Notes: generated by a model from the sequence alone, not told the origin. DNA of 64,000 nucleotides from Affinundibacterium amnicola (GCF_014284275.1 NZ_JACOFU010000004.1:372001-436000), one strand, 5' to 3'. Shown: positions 8,121 through 20,178, counted from the first letter of the stretch. Numbers and translations are program-made.

Positions 8121-9533
8121 TTATTTTCCGATACAAAAACGCGAAAAGATCACACCCAGCAAATCGTCAGAAGTGAACTCACCCGTGATGCTATTTAAAC
8201 GATCTTGAGTTAAGCGCAATTCTTCTGCAAACAAATCTAAGGACTGATCATTCTGCGCAGCATAAGCAGCGGCTTGTTCCAAATGTTCATGTGCATGCTT
8301 TAAGGCGATCAAGTGACGTTCGCGCGCCAAATACAAAGACTCGCCTGTCTGCTGCCAACCGGCGATTCGCAATAATTCATGGCGCAATAAATCCATGCCT
8401 AAATGTTCTTGTGCGGACAAATACACTTGGGTTAAATCACCGACCGTATCAACACTTGCGTGATGTCCAGAAATATCGATCTTTGTCCAAACACAAATCA
8501 CCGGAACTTCACTAGGAAAACGCGCCGCGATATCTTCATCAGCGCGGGTCGGCCCTCTGCTCGCATCAAGCAAATGCAAAATCACATCGGCTTTTTGTAC
8601 TTCGTTCCAAGTGCGTTCAATACCGATACGTTCGACCGCGTCGATCTTGTCAACAACTTCACCAAACTCCGGCTCATCATGATCATGGCGTATGCCGGCG
8701 GTATCAATAATATTGAGCGGAATGCCTTCAATATGAATCGTCTCTGTGACCTTATCGCGCGTGGTACCTGCAATCGGTGTCACAATCGCGATGTCATCAC
8801 CCGCCAATGCATTCAACAAAGAGGATTTACCAACATTTGGTTGCCCTGCCAGCACCACATTCAAACCTTCGCGCAACAAAGCGCCTTGCGCTGCTTGTTC
8901 GAAAACCGCGCGTAGAGATTTTTGAATTTCACTAAGTTGGCCACGCGCATCAGACTTCTCTAAAAAGTCGATTTCTTCTTCAGGAAAATCTAAAGTCGCT
9001 TCCACCAACATGCGCAGATGCACGACTTTTTCAACCAAGGTATGGATCACTTTGGAGAACGCACCTGACATCGATTGCGAAGCCGACTTCGCCGCGGCCT
9101 CAGTCGAGGCTTCAATCAAATCCGCCACCGCCTCAGCTTGCGCCAGATCGAGCTTGTCATTCATGAACGCGCGTTGTGTGAATTCACCAGGCTCCGCCAA
9201 ACGTAGTCCTTGCTCTTTGCCTGCCTCTAAACAACGCGTCAATAACATCTGCATCACAACAGGGCCGCCATGTCCCTGCAACTCCAGCACTTCTTCACCT
9301 GTGTAAGAGTGCGGTGCCTTAAACGAGATTGCCAAACCTTGATCAATCACCGTGCCATTGGCTTGGGTAAAATCTAAGTAGGTCGCGTGACGTGGCTTAA
9401 ATACGGTGTCACCGAATAAAGCGCGCACAATGCCACTGAGATCTTTACCAGATATTCTAACCACACCGATACCGCCACGGCCAGGTGCGGTGGCAATTGC
9501 GACGATGGGCGTGCTGTCATAAGTATGTGTCAT
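8121..9533 (-). CDS. mnmE: tRNA uridine-5-carboxymethylaminomethyl(34) synthesis GTPase MnmE
   Basis: This 470-residue GTPase works with MnmG to modify U34 of certain tRNAs (cmnm5/nm5 groups). The N-terminal tetrahydrofolate-binding domain (about 5-125) is followed by a helical domain and an inserted G domain. Visible G motifs are GQPNVGKSS (230-238), GTTRDK, DTAGI and TKID. The protein ends in FCIGK, the invariant C-terminal CxGK used in the modification reaction. Length is normal. The integrative element abuts its 3' end, but the stop and C-terminal motif are intact. It lies downstream of the yidC terminator, so it probably has its own promoter. Confidence 0.98.
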   Translation of the reverse strand: MTHTYDSTPIVAIATAPGRGGIGVVRISGKDLSGIVRALFGDTVFKPRHATYLDFTQANGTVIDQGLAISFKAPHSYTGEEVLELQGHGGPVVMQMLLTRCLEAGKEQGLRLAEPGEFTQRAFMNDKLDLAQAEAVADLIEASTEAAAKSASQSMSGAFSKVIHTLVEKVVHLRMLVEATLDFPEEEIDFLEKSDARGQLSEIQKSLRAVFEQAAQGALLREGLNVVLAGQPNVGKSSLLNALAGDDIAIVTPIAGTTRDKVTETIHIEGIPLNIIDTAGIRHDHDEPEFGEVVDKIDAVERIGIERTWNEVQKADVILHLLDASRGPTRADEDIAARFPSEVPVICVWTKIDISGHHASVDTVGDLTQVYLSAQEHLGMDLLRHELLRIAGWQQTGESLYLARERHLIALKHAHEHLEQAAAYAAQNDQSLDLFAEELRLTQDRLNSITGEFTSDDLLGVIFSRFCIGK

Positions 9534-9645
9534 GAGGAAATTTTATCCTTGCTATCAAGAAAGCTGTTGCATTTTCGTTGCTTTGCATACTGACAGATGT
9601 ATCGTAAACACGACATGATCTGCAGCAAAAAAGAAGGTACTGATA

Positions 9646-9678
9646 ATAAAAAAGCCCATGAAGCATGGGCTTTTTTTG
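9646..9678 (-). terminator. Intrinsic terminator after yidC
   Basis: A perfect GC-rich stem (AGCCCATG / CATGGGCT) has a three-base loop and is flanked by A and T runs, so it can work in either direction. It sits just past the yidC stop and separates that operon from mnmE. Confidence 0.85.
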
Positions 9679-9696
9679 ATGGAGTCAACTTAAGAT

Positions 9697-11430
9697 TTAT
9701 CGATGCTCAGGAGGCACGATTTTATTATTGATAACCCATTGTTGACCGATTGATAAAACGTTATTGACTACCCAATACAATACCAAACCCGATGGGAAGA
9801 AAACGAACATCACAGAGAACAACAAAGGCATAAACAACATCATTTTCGCCTGAATCGGATCAGCTGGTGCTGGACTCAATTTAGTCGTGATATACATGGA
9901 AATCGCATACAACACTGGCAAAACAAAATACGGATCTGGTTTGCTCAAGTCAGTAATCCAGCCTATCCACGGTGCGCCACGCATTTCGACGGATGCTTGC
10001 AACACCCAATACAAAGCCAAGAAAATCGGCATTTGGATCAAGATCGGCAAACAACCGCCAAGCGGATTAATCTTCTCGGTTTTATACAACTCCATCATCG
10101 CCATATTCAACTTCTGCGGCTCGTTTTTGAATTTCTCTTTCAAAGCCGTCATTTTTGGCGTGACGAGTTTCATCTTCGCCATACTGCGATAACCAGCAGC
10201 AGACAATGGGAACAGCGCAAGCTTGATCGCAATTGTAAATACGACGATAGTCCAACCCCAGTTACCGAGGAATTTATGCATAAACTCCATGATCCAGAAC
10301 ATTGGTTGTGCGATCATCGCGAAGTACCAATAATCTTTCACCAAGTCGAGGCCCGGTGCGATCTTTTCCAATACGGCGGATTCTTGTGGACCAGAATACA
10401 AGCGGGAATCCATGGTGGCAGTAGCGCCGGGAGCAACATTGCCGAGTGCCAAAATGCTACCAACCGCATATAAGTTGGTATCCACTTTTTTGGTGAACAC
10501 TTCGCGCGCAACTTTATCTTGTGGAATAAAAGCAGAAACAAAGAAATGCTGGATCACAGAAACCCAACCATCATTCGCCTTAGTCGAGAGTGCTTCTTTA
10601 CCAGATTCGATTTTTTCGAAATCTAATTTACGGAATTTCTCAGCATCGGTGTAGACAGCAGGCGCATAGAATTCAACATTACCCGTGAACATGCTGCCGC
10701 CTGTTGGCTTGGTGCCATCGTGAATTAATTGCATGTACAAAGACGGTGCAATTGGTGCCGCAGAATTATTCGTTACTGCATGCTTCACATCGATTAAATA
10801 CTCACCTTTTTTGAAGGTATAAGTCTTAGTGAGTTTCACACCGTTTTGCTCAGAAACCAATACCAAACTGACTTCCTTCGCATCACCTAAAGTACGATTG
10901 CCTGGCTGTGCCACGAAACCAGATTTGTGATTTGGGAAATTACCACCAAGCAAACCAGTTTGCGCTTTATAAATACGCGCAGGTACGATGACGTCTTTTG
11001 TACCCTTAAAGAAACCCAAAAAGTCAGTTTCTACTTTACGAATCTGATCGCCGCGTTGATCGAACAACACTACATTCTTTTTTGCGTCATCACTATCCGC
11101 GTACTTCAATAGTTCTAAACGCTTGATTTCACCACCGATGGTGTCGATCTCTGCTTTCACGACATCCGTAGTGATCGTAATTGTCTCGCTCTTAATTTCT
11201 GCAGGCACTTCAGCGCCTGCAACAGCGGTACCCGAAACTGCATTTGCCGTCGCAGATGCGGCTGTGGACGCAGAGGCAGATGCGCTTGCGCTCTTCGCTT
11301 GTTGCGAAGTAGTCGCAGGAGAAAACATAGATTGTTTTCCATTGTGACGCATCCAGTTATCCCATAGGAGTAACAGAGACATCGAGAAAATAACCCAGAG
11401 GACGGTACGCTTTATATCCATTTTATCCAC
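9697..11430 (-). CDS. yidC: Membrane protein insertase YidC
   Basis: This 577-residue inner-membrane insertase and foldase helps SecYEG-dependent and -independent proteins enter the membrane. It has the Gram-negative layout: an N-terminal membrane anchor (about 7-24, VLWVIFSMSLLLLWDNW), a large periplasmic domain (about 60-350), then five C-terminal membrane segments from about 360 with the conserved INPLGGCLPILIQMPIF region. A low-complexity Ala/Ser linker (about 44-75) follows the first helix. It is downstream of yidD in the rpmH-rnpA-yidD-yidC cluster, the usual order. Confidence 0.97.
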   Translation of the reverse strand: MDKMDIKRTVLWVIFSMSLLLLWDNWMRHNGKQSMFSPATTSQQAKSASASASASTAASATANAVSGTAVAGAEVPAEIKSETITITTDVVKAEIDTIGGEIKRLELLKYADSDDAKKNVVLFDQRGDQIRKVETDFLGFFKGTKDVIVPARIYKAQTGLLGGNFPNHKSGFVAQPGNRTLGDAKEVSLVLVSEQNGVKLTKTYTFKKGEYLIDVKHAVTNNSAAPIAPSLYMQLIHDGTKPTGGSMFTGNVEFYAPAVYTDAEKFRKLDFEKIESGKEALSTKANDGWVSVIQHFFVSAFIPQDKVAREVFTKKVDTNLYAVGSILALGNVAPGATATMDSRLYSGPQESAVLEKIAPGLDLVKDYWYFAMIAQPMFWIMEFMHKFLGNWGWTIVVFTIAIKLALFPLSAAGYRSMAKMKLVTPKMTALKEKFKNEPQKLNMAMMELYKTEKINPLGGCLPILIQMPIFLALYWVLQASVEMRGAPWIGWITDLSKPDPYFVLPVLYAISMYITTKLSPAPADPIQAKMMLFMPLLFSVMFVFFPSGLVLYWVVNNVLSIGQQWVINNKIVPPEHR

Positions 11431-11466
11431 TTGTGTATGTGTTAAAGATCGGGAAGGTTAATGAAA

Positions 11467-11748
11467 TTAACTAAGGCTTGATGTGGGGTGACTTGCTGAT
11501 TTTTCATCCCCATCATCTAGATTTTTTTTACCAGACTTGGGTGGTACTAAGTCGATCCCACCCGGATGCCAAGGATGGCATTTGCAAATGCGTTTGCCTG
11601 CCATCAAAGAGCCTTTGGCTGCGCCATACTCACGAATGGCTTCGATCGCGTAGTTTGAACAGGTAGGATAAAAACGGCAACTTTGTCCCAACATAGGACT
11701 AATTCCCAACTGATATCCACGCAAGATCAGCAGCAATAAGGGTTTCAT
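11467..11748 (-). CDS. yidD: Membrane protein insertion efficiency factor YidD
   Basis: This small 93-residue membrane-associated protein aids YidC-dependent insertion. The family pattern is plain: [27 protein letters not shown]-like cysteine-rich segment, then [25 protein letters not shown] and D.VP. The C-terminal ~15 residues are variable. It overlaps rnpA by four bases, so translation is coupled. Confidence 0.95.
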   Translation of the reverse strand: MKPLLLLILRGYQLGISPMLGQSCRFYPTCSNYAIEAIREYGAAKGSLMAGKRICKCHPWHPGGIDLVPPKSGKKNLDDGDEKSASHPTSSLS

Positions 11749-12200
11749 GAGGAAGACTCGGGAGCAGAGACAGCTTGCGCAGCGATAACAGGCTTGACTG
11801 TCCGCTGCGAAACAAACAGACGTAAGACTTCATGCCGCAAAGCACGCTTTAATTGCGCATTCGTGGCAGGACCGGCTTTGCTATTGACTGGCTTAGATAA
11901 GCGCACAATGCAATCCACCTTCATCAGTTCAGACTGTCGAAAAATCTCGCGTGTAACACGCTTAATCATATTGCGCGTAGCAGCGCGCGGTGCAAAACGT
12001 TTTGCAGCGACCACGCCAAGACGGGCATGCGGCAATTCATTTGAGCGCGCATATAATACAAAATGCGCTGTTCTTTGCACAGGGCGCAAACGAAAAACGG
12101 ATGAAAACTCATCCGTTTTAAGTATTCGTCGCTCCCGCGCAAAATCACCGCCGGACAACTGGTTTTGAGCTAGGTCAGGAGTTGTAGTCAAATTAGTCAC
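11745..12200 (-). CDS. rnpA: Ribonuclease P protein component
   Basis: This 151-residue protein subunit of RNase P helps the catalytic RNA cut the 5' leader of tRNA precursors. The basic family core is visible: [15 protein letters not shown], the RNA-binding helix around [17 protein letters not shown] (the RNR motif), and RLSKPV. The N-terminal ~20 residues and C-terminal ~25 residues are extensions beyond the compact core, common in betaproteobacteria. It lies between rpmH and yidD on the minus strand. Confidence 0.95.
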   Translation of the reverse strand: MTNLTTTPDLAQNQLSGGDFARERRILKTDEFSSVFRLRPVQRTAHFVLYARSNELPHARLGVVAAKRFAPRAATRNMIKRVTREIFRQSELMKVDCIVRLSKPVNSKAGPATNAQLKRALRHEVLRLFVSQRTVKPVIAAQAVSAPESSS

Positions 12201-12399
12201 AATAAAAATTTCAGCCTATTGAACAAACTAAATTGACGAGGTACAAAAAATTAAATTAATTTAGAGCACCACACCCAAGCGCGCTTTAGAAATTCAATTA
12301 TAGGGATGCAGTGTGAGGCGCTTCCCACAGCAATACCGAAGTATTGCGAGGACAAGCAACGAAGCAATGCGCCCTAGAATTGGATTTATAAAGATGCGA

Positions 12400-12534
12400 T
12401 TAAGCTGCGAGGCGCTTACGGCCTTTAGCACGGCGTGCGTTCAAAACTGCGCGGCCACCACGTGTTGCCATACGAGCGCGGAAACCGTGAGTGCGCTTAC
12501 GACGAACTACGGAAGGTTGATAAGTACGTTTCAT
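12400..12534 (-). CDS. rpmH: 50S ribosomal protein L34
   Basis: This 44-residue ribosomal protein starts [18 protein letters not shown] and ends AKGRKRLAA. It is extremely basic and matches the universal L34 sequence along its whole length. It opens the rpmH-rnpA-yidD-yidC cluster, transcribed away from dnaA, the classic arrangement next to the chromosomal origin. Its promoter should lie in the region before 12700, where a -10-like TATAGT can be read on the minus strand near 12629-12634. Confidence 0.97.
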   Translation of the reverse strand: MKRTYQPSVVRRKRTHGFRARMATRGGRAVLNARRAKGRKRLAA

Positions 12535-13200
12535 GTTGATCTCACTATTTGAGCAAAAAATAAATCGGAATTACGGGTAATAGTGCATTGCGCCGTTGCT
12601 TTGATGATGCCCCGTTATGGAGAAGCACTATATAAACAATAGCAACACGCTATTCACACGATTACTGCCCCAAAACCGCTGCTCATGCTTAGTTTCATCT
12701 TGCGGCTTCGCTCTGAACATCAACAAACTATCAAGATAGCGTCAATACAATAAAAGCACACATCTAACAAAACAGGGTAGGGAACCCGTAATTAGACACC
12801 ATTTCGGAAGCCGCTGTCAATCCATTTGGCCGCTTTTCTTCGTTTTCCAGAAGTGTTAATGAAAAGAAATTTCACCTCGCCTGTGGATAACTATGCTCGC
12901 GAAGGGTAGAATAGCGGAGGCTGAAGTAGTGCTTCAACATGCGCTAACGTAAGCAAAATTTCATCATTTAATTCCTGAGCAACTTTGTATTTGACTAAAG
13001 CAAATTAATGCTAGCGTTGAGCAAAGTGCTGCAGATTGCTCCGCTATAATTATCTGCCGCAATTAATCAGGCAAAGCGGAGGGAATATGATGAAAGTAGT
13101 AGCGCTAGCTTTCCAATAAAAAGTGGAATCGATCAAGTAATCATGTATCGATTTTGAAAAGAACAAAAACCTAAGTATTAAGTAAACAGTAAAGCGATTC
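12535..13200. promoter_or_regulatory. rpmH-dnaA intergenic region, probable oriC
   Basis: This ~665-bp non-coding gap sits in the classic origin position. One perfect DnaA box (TTATCCACA, minus strand) lies at 12882-12890, and a one-mismatch form CTATTCACA at 12650-12658. AT-rich tracts occur at 12541-12580 and 12955-13010. A consensus -10 TATAAT (13045-13050) probably belongs to the dnaA promoter, with a weak -35. Few consensus boxes are visible, so part of the origin may use degenerate sites or lie elsewhere. Confidence 0.6.
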
Positions 13201-14607
13201 ATGGAAAATTTCTGGCAAGCATGCTCCTCACAACTTGAACAGGAACTCACGCCTCAGCAATTTAGTGCTTGGATTAAGCCATTGACGATGGTGGACTTTG
13301 AAGAAGGCCATCTGCGCATTGGCGCGCCTAATCGCTTCAAATTAGATTGGGTTAAAGCCCAATTCGCCAGCCGCATCGCCGAATTTGCTGCGCAATTTTG
13401 GGATGACACCGTCGATGTCGAATTCATCATCGATCCACGTGCAGGAAAAAAGCCCGTTTCAACCACAACAGCACCGACGAACGCCGGTCAAGGCAACGGC
13501 GCCGATCATGGACAACGCACTTCGCAAATCGGACAAGCTGATGGCATTCCTAACGAACCGCCGCCAGAAACCGCGCCACGTCGTGACAATGCGCGGATCA
13601 ACTTTGATCTGACCTTTGATAGTTTTGTTACTGGTAAAGCCAACCAACTGGCACGTGCCGCTGCGATTCAAGTAGCAAATAATCCGGGCATATCGTACAA
13701 CCCGCTATTTTTATATGGTGGCGTTGGGCTCGGTAAAACGCATTTGATCCACGCGATCGGCAATCAAATTTTGCACGACAAACCAAATGCAAAAATCCGC
13801 TACATCCACGCCGAGCAATATGTACGCGACGTGGTTACAGCGTATCAACGCAAAGGTTTCGACGAATTTAAACGCTATTACCATTCGCTCGATTTGTTGC
13901 TGATCGATGATATTCAATTTTTCGGTGGCAAGAGCCGTACGCAGGAAGAATTTTTCTACGCGTTTGAAGCTTTGATCGCTGCGAAAAAGCAAATCATTAT
14001 CACCAGCGATACCTATCCGAAAGAAATCACGGGCATGGATGATCGCTTGATCTCACGTTTTGATTCGGGTTTAACAGTGGCGATTGAGCCACCAGAACTT
14101 GAAATGCGCGTCGCGATTTTGCTGAAAAAAGCGTACACCGAAGGCGTGAGTTTTTCAGATGATGTGGCCTTCTTTGTTGCGAAACATTTGCGCTCCAATG
14201 TGCGTGAACTCGAAGGTGCTTTGCGCAAGATTTTGGCGTACTCACGTTTTCACGGCAAAGACATCACGATTGATGTCGTCAAAGAAGCATTAAAAGATTT
14301 GTTGTCAGTACAAAATCGCCAGATCTCGGTAGAAAATATTCAGAAGACCGTTGCTGACTTTTTCAATATCAAAGTCGCCGACATGTATTCCAAACGTCGT
14401 CCGGCAAATATTGCCAGACCACGTCAGATTGCCATGTACTTAGCGAAAGAATTGACGCAAAAGAGTTTGCCAGAAATTGGTGAACTATTTGGCGGGCGCG
14501 ATCACACCACGGTGTTGCATGCGGTACGCAAGATCACGGCGGATCGGGCTAAGAGTCCGGAATGTAATCATGAGATTCATGTGTTGGAACAGACTTTAAA
14601 GGGGTAG
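13201..14607 (+). CDS. dnaA: Chromosomal replication initiator protein DnaA
   Basis: This 468-residue AAA+ initiator binds DnaA boxes and melts oriC. Domain I (1-75, [18 protein letters not shown]) is followed by a poorly conserved linker (about 80-135). The AAA+ domain has Walker A GGVGLGKT (173-180) and Walker [11 protein letters not shown]. Domain IV has the helix-turn-helix [22 protein letters not shown] and the signature [15 protein letters not shown]. Length is normal for betaproteobacteria. It is followed by dnaN after a repeat-filled 369-bp gap. Confidence 0.99.
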   Translation: MENFWQACSSQLEQELTPQQFSAWIKPLTMVDFEEGHLRIGAPNRFKLDWVKAQFASRIAEFAAQFWDDTVDVEFIIDPRAGKKPVSTTTAPTNAGQGNGADHGQRTSQIGQADGIPNEPPPETAPRRDNARINFDLTFDSFVTGKANQLARAAAIQVANNPGISYNPLFLYGGVGLGKTHLIHAIGNQILHDKPNAKIRYIHAEQYVRDVVTAYQRKGFDEFKRYYHSLDLLLIDDIQFFGGKSRTQEEFFYAFEALIAAKKQIIITSDTYPKEITGMDDRLISRFDSGLTVAIEPPELEMRVAILLKKAYTEGVSFSDDVAFFVAKHLRSNVRELEGALRKILAYSRFHGKDITIDVVKEALKDLLSVQNRQISVENIQKTVADFFNIKVADMYSKRRPANIARPRQIAMYLAKELTQKSLPEIGELFGGRDHTTVLHAVRKITADRAKSPECNHEIHVLEQTLKG

Positions 14608-14640
14608 GTAGTAAAGGATTTGCCGCAGAAATTTGTTTCT

Positions 14641-14768
14641 CTGTCATTCCCGCGAAGAGCCTGTCCTCGAATGCTTGAGTCGGGGACGGGAATCCAGTGA
14701 CGTAAAAACGGCGAAGACACTGTTACTGAACGAAAGACACTGGATCCCTGCCTTCGCAGGGATGACAG
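14641..14768. repeat. Palindromic intergenic repeat between dnaA and dnaN
   Basis: This 128-bp element is bounded by near-perfect inverted ends, CTGTCATTCCCGCGAA (14641-14656) and its complement (14753-14768). Inner GGGAATCCAGTG and CACTGGATCCCTG segments also pair, so it can fold into nested hairpins. It resembles the dispersed CACTGGATTCCCGCC-type repeats common in proteobacterial intergenic DNA. The rest of the 14608-14976 gap shows no gene. Confidence 0.7.
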
Positions 14769-14976
14769 TAAAAAGGATACGGAATTTTTTGTGTAGCCTG
14801 CAGCAAAAATTAGATATAGCAGTAAGTAATCAGCAGCAAAGATCGGCGTAGGATTTACGTAAAATTGGCCGCAGAAGTTTGGGCAGTTTTTCGCAAGTCC
14901 TCCCAATGCAAAGAAGTAATGAGTTGCGATAGATGCAGCATCCTTTAACATTGAATTCATTAGTGAGGATATAAAA

Positions 14977-16083
14977 ATGCAATTGGTAAAAACTCACAGG
15001 GATACCCTATTACGGCCCCTGCAAATTGTGAGTGGTATTGTCGAGCGTCGGCACACATTGCCGATTCTGGCCAATATCCTCATCCGTAAAGACGGCGAAA
15101 AAGTATCCTTCTTATCGACGGATATCGAAGTGCAGATTACGACGCACGCGGAAATTGGTTCTGGTGGCGAGGTCACAGCAACCACGGTTGCAGCACGTAA
15201 GTTGCTCGATATCTTGCGCGCGCTGCCAGATGACAATGATGTCACTCTCAAGCTCGACAACAAGAAGATGACCGTTCAATCCGGTAAATCACGTTTCTCT
15301 TTGCAGACTTTGGCCGCGGAAGAATTTCCGACGGTAGCGCAAGCGGAACATTTCAATGCCAGCGTCAGCCTGCCGCAAAAAGCTTTGAAGCATTTGTTCA
15401 ACATGGTGCATTTCTCCATGGCGCAGCAAGATATTCGTTATTACCTGAACGGCTTATTATTAGTCGTCGATGGCAAAAACGTGATTGCCGTCGCAACGGA
15501 TGGTCACCGTTTGGCGTATGCGCAAGTCGAAGTCGAACAAGAATTCGCGCGTCAAGAAGTCATCATCCCACGTAAAACGATTTTGGAATTGCAACGTCTG
15601 TTGGAAGACAAAGACGAACCAGTCCAACTCGACATCGCTAACAATCAAGTCAAATTGACGTTTGCTGATATCGAATTGATTTCCAAATTGGTCGAGGGCA
15701 AGTTCCCTGACTTCAACCGCGTGATCCCTAAAGGTTACAAAAACAATTTCACCTTAAGCCGTGAAAAACTCCTACGCTCTTTGCAACGCGTCGCGATTAT
15801 GACCTCCGACAAATTCAAAGGCGTGCGTTGCGTGATCGAGCCAGGTTTAATGCGCGTCTTGTCCACCAATGCGGATCAAGAAGAAGCGGTTGAAGAAATC
15901 GAAATCGATTACGGTGGAGACAGCGTCGATATCGGCTTTAACGTCACGTATTTGTTAGATGTATTGAATAACCTCAAAGTCGATCAAATCAATGTCGCCT
16001 TGGGTGATTCCAATTCATCAGCCTTGATCACGATTCCTGAGAATGGTGATTTCAAATACGTTGTGATGCCGATGCGGATTTGA
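14977..16083 (+). CDS. dnaN: DNA polymerase III subunit beta (sliding clamp)
   Basis: This 368-residue protein forms the ring-shaped dimeric clamp that tethers polymerase III to DNA. Three repeated clamp domains (about 1-125, 130-250, 255-368) are present. Recognisable points are the start MQLVKTHRDTLLRPLQIVSGIVERRHTLPILAN-like region, the TDGHRLA motif, and the C-terminal YVVMPMRI, which ends in the conserved MPMR(I/L). The ATG at 14977 follows GTGAGGA. Confidence 0.98.
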   Translation: MQLVKTHRDTLLRPLQIVSGIVERRHTLPILANILIRKDGEKVSFLSTDIEVQITTHAEIGSGGEVTATTVAARKLLDILRALPDDNDVTLKLDNKKMTVQSGKSRFSLQTLAAEEFPTVAQAEHFNASVSLPQKALKHLFNMVHFSMAQQDIRYYLNGLLLVVDGKNVIAVATDGHRLAYAQVEVEQEFARQEVIIPRKTILELQRLLEDKDEPVQLDIANNQVKLTFADIELISKLVEGKFPDFNRVIPKGYKNNFTLSREKLLRSLQRVAIMTSDKFKGVRCVIEPGLMRVLSTNADQEEAVEEIEIDYGGDSVDIGFNVTYLLDVLNNLKVDQINVALGDSNSSALITIPENGDFKYVVMPMRI

Positions 16084-16350
16084 TGCACTTCCCCCCTTCT
16101 CCCGCTCGCGGGAGAAGGGTCGGGGATGAGGGGCGTTCAGCGCACGATAAAAATCTTCGTAGTCAAAACTCTGACTTCGCTAAATTTTCAACTTAATTCG
16201 TGATTTAACCACCCTCACCCCAACCCTCTCCCGCTTGCGGGAGAGGGAGTATAAAAAACAAATGTAGGGCGGGTGCAACCCGCGCCGCCAACCCACCGAG
16301 CACCTGAGCAGCGCGGGTTGCACCCGCCCTACATAAGAAGCACATTAAAG
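16084..16350. repeat. Cluster of palindromic repeats downstream of dnaN
   Basis: Two copies of the dispersed CTTCTCCCGCnnGCGGGAGAAG-type palindrome lie at 16094-16119 and about 16224-16247, with CCCTCA-type flanks. A different element follows: a perfect 23-bp inverted repeat with arms 16263-16285 and 16311-16333, built on GGGCGGGTGCAACCCGC. No coding sequence is visible. The hairpins could end dnaN transcription or stabilise its mRNA. Confidence 0.75.
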
Positions 16351-16482
16351 CACGAATGAAGCATTGGTTAAGCGTAGCGAGCGGCCTAAGTTTGGATTGA
16401 GAAGCGGAGCTGTACTCGAGTACAGCGAGCATCGGAAATTCAAAATTTGGTCGCGCAGTAGCTTAAGCAGTGTTTCAAAAAA
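16351..16482. repeat. Long imperfect palindrome upstream of gyrB
   Basis: The sequence is centred on a perfect 18-bp palindrome GCTGTACTCGAGTACAGC (16409-16426). About 55 bases on each side show imperfect dyad symmetry (for example GGTTAAGCGTAGCG against CAGTAGCTTAAGC). It would form a long interrupted hairpin and is probably another dispersed repeat. The gyrB promoter must lie within or after it. Confidence 0.6.
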
Positions 16483-16507
16483 ACCGCAGCCAAAAGCTGC
16501 TTGTTAA

Positions 16508-19048
<2,541 letters not shown>

Positions 19049-19071
19049 TGATGTCGAAGTGGGAATCAAAA

Positions 19072-19115
19072 CTTATGCGGAAAACTCGGCTAACTTGTTT
19101 TCTGCGTCGCATAAG
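19072..19115 (+). terminator. Possible hairpin after gyrB
   Basis: CTTATGCG (19072-19079) pairs with CGCATAAG (19108-19115), with an inner GAAAA/TTTTC pair. There is no following T run, so termination is uncertain. Confidence 0.3.
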
Positions 19116-19190
19116 GTTTGAGGAAAAGTGAAATGTTAAGAAGAGATTTTTGACAGTTCTAAACAATTCTACATTGCGGAGGTTCAATTT

Positions 19191-19895
19191 ATGATCGCGC
19201 AACGCACAGCTTGGAACAATTTCCCTGATGTGATCTTGCACGCCGAAGAACTCGCAGTTAAAAAACATCCCACTTATAGCGCCGCCAAATCTGGCGATGC
19301 CGATGCTGCATTTGCATTGGTGCAAGATACCATTTCTACCGATGCTGTTAGCAAATTACGCGATCTCATTGCTGATAGAAAAATTATCTTGGTTTCTGCA
19401 CATGCGTTTGAAAGAGACGGCGTAAACGCAATACCTGAAGCATTTGCCGACGAGCTTGGCCGTCAACTAGAACAAAGTACCGACGATAGCATCGTCCAAG
19501 TCAATGTAGTCGCGCACACTGGCGCCAATGGCTTTGCGCGACTTGCCCGGCAAGCGCTCTTTGATGGCGTCGTTGTCGCCGGCGCCGACTATATTCTCGT
19601 AGATGATTTTATTGGGCAGGGCGGCACCCTGGCAAATATGAAGGGATTTATCGAAAATGCTGGTGGCAAAGTCATTGGTGCCACGGTATTAACTGGCAAA
19701 CCCTATTCAGCTATACTAACGCCATCAGCAGAGCAATTAACGGAATTGAGAGACAAACATGGAAAAGAATTTGAACACTGGTGGCAAGACAAATTCGGTC
19801 ACAGTTTCGACTGCCTTACTCAATCAGAAGCAAGGTACCTTGCGCGGACCGAGAATGTTGACACCATCAGAAATCGTCTTGCTACGGAAGAGTAA
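19191..19895 (+). CDS. Phosphoribosyltransferase-family protein
   Basis: This 234-residue protein has a type I phosphoribosyltransferase fold in its C-terminal part. The PRPP-binding loop reads YILVDDFIGQGGTLANM (about residues 134-150), a variant of the VDDxxxTGxT motif. The N-terminal ~100 residues are not assigned to a known enzyme. A strong GGAGG site precedes ATG 19191. Proteins of this type recur on mobile islands without a proven substrate. Here it lies between the true gyrB 3' end and a second gyrB tail, which marks it as inserted DNA. A small frame-shifted reading frame overlaps its 3' end. Confidence 0.75.
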   Translation: MIAQRTAWNNFPDVILHAEELAVKKHPTYSAAKSGDADAAFALVQDTISTDAVSKLRDLIADRKIILVSAHAFERDGVNAIPEAFADELGRQLEQSTDDSIVQVNVVAHTGANGFARLARQALFDGVVVAGADYILVDDFIGQGGTLANMKGFIENAGGKVIGATVLTGKPYSAILTPSAEQLTELRDKHGKEFEHWWQDKFGHSFDCLTQSEARYLARTENVDTIRNRLATEE

Positions 19896-19932
19896 GCAAG
19901 AGATTGCTGAGCGGTTCCATGAAAAGCGCTGA
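19759..19932 (+). CDS. Small protein overlapping the phosphoribosyltransferase 3' end
   Basis: This 57-codon frame is in +1 relative to the upstream gene, overlapping it by 137 bases and ending 37 bases past its stop. The translation ends LTPSEIVLLRKSKQEIAERF plus HEKR, a soluble charged pattern that reminds me of small proteins (L[ST]PSEI..LR..K) on integrative elements. The overlap makes chance plausible, but the ending beyond the partner's stop and the charged helix favour a real product. Confidence 0.4.
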   Translation: MEKNLNTGGKTNSVTVSTALLNQKQGTLRGPRMLTPSEIVLLRKSKQEIAERFHEKR

Positions 19933-20005
19933 TGCGAATTTTGATTTTTTCTGCAAAACTTCATCTCAGACAATTTGATGATTTGAATCATCATGCGCAG
20001 TGAGG

Positions 20006-20166
20006 AACTACCAATTGGCCCCAACCGTATATCGCTTACTCAATGTACAGATAGAAGACGCGATTGCTGCGGACAAATCTTTATGACCTTGATGGGTAAT
20101 GATGTGGAACCGCGACGTGCGTTTATTGAGTCGAATGCTTTGCGGGCTGGGAATATTGACGTTTGA
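20006..20166 (+). pseudogene. Second, diverged gyrB 3'-end remnant
   Basis: About 160 bp match the last part of gyrB, ending in the same GGGAATATTGACGTTTGA. The match is near perfect over the last ~70 bp and weaker further upstream. One base is missing within GCGGACAAATCTTT compared with gyrB's GCGGATCAGATCTTT, so the frame is broken, and no start is present. It is a relic from recombination or insertion at the gyrB 3' end, with the phosphoribosyltransferase gene trapped between the two copies. Confidence 0.85.
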
Positions 20167-20178
20167 TGACTACCTAAG

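Noticed and set aside
10338-10541. Open frames on both strands inside yidC
   Set aside because: Shadows of yidC with no independent support.
14577-14960. 127-codon minus-strand frame between dnaA and dnaN
   Set aside because: It runs through the palindromic repeat and lacks protein-like composition.
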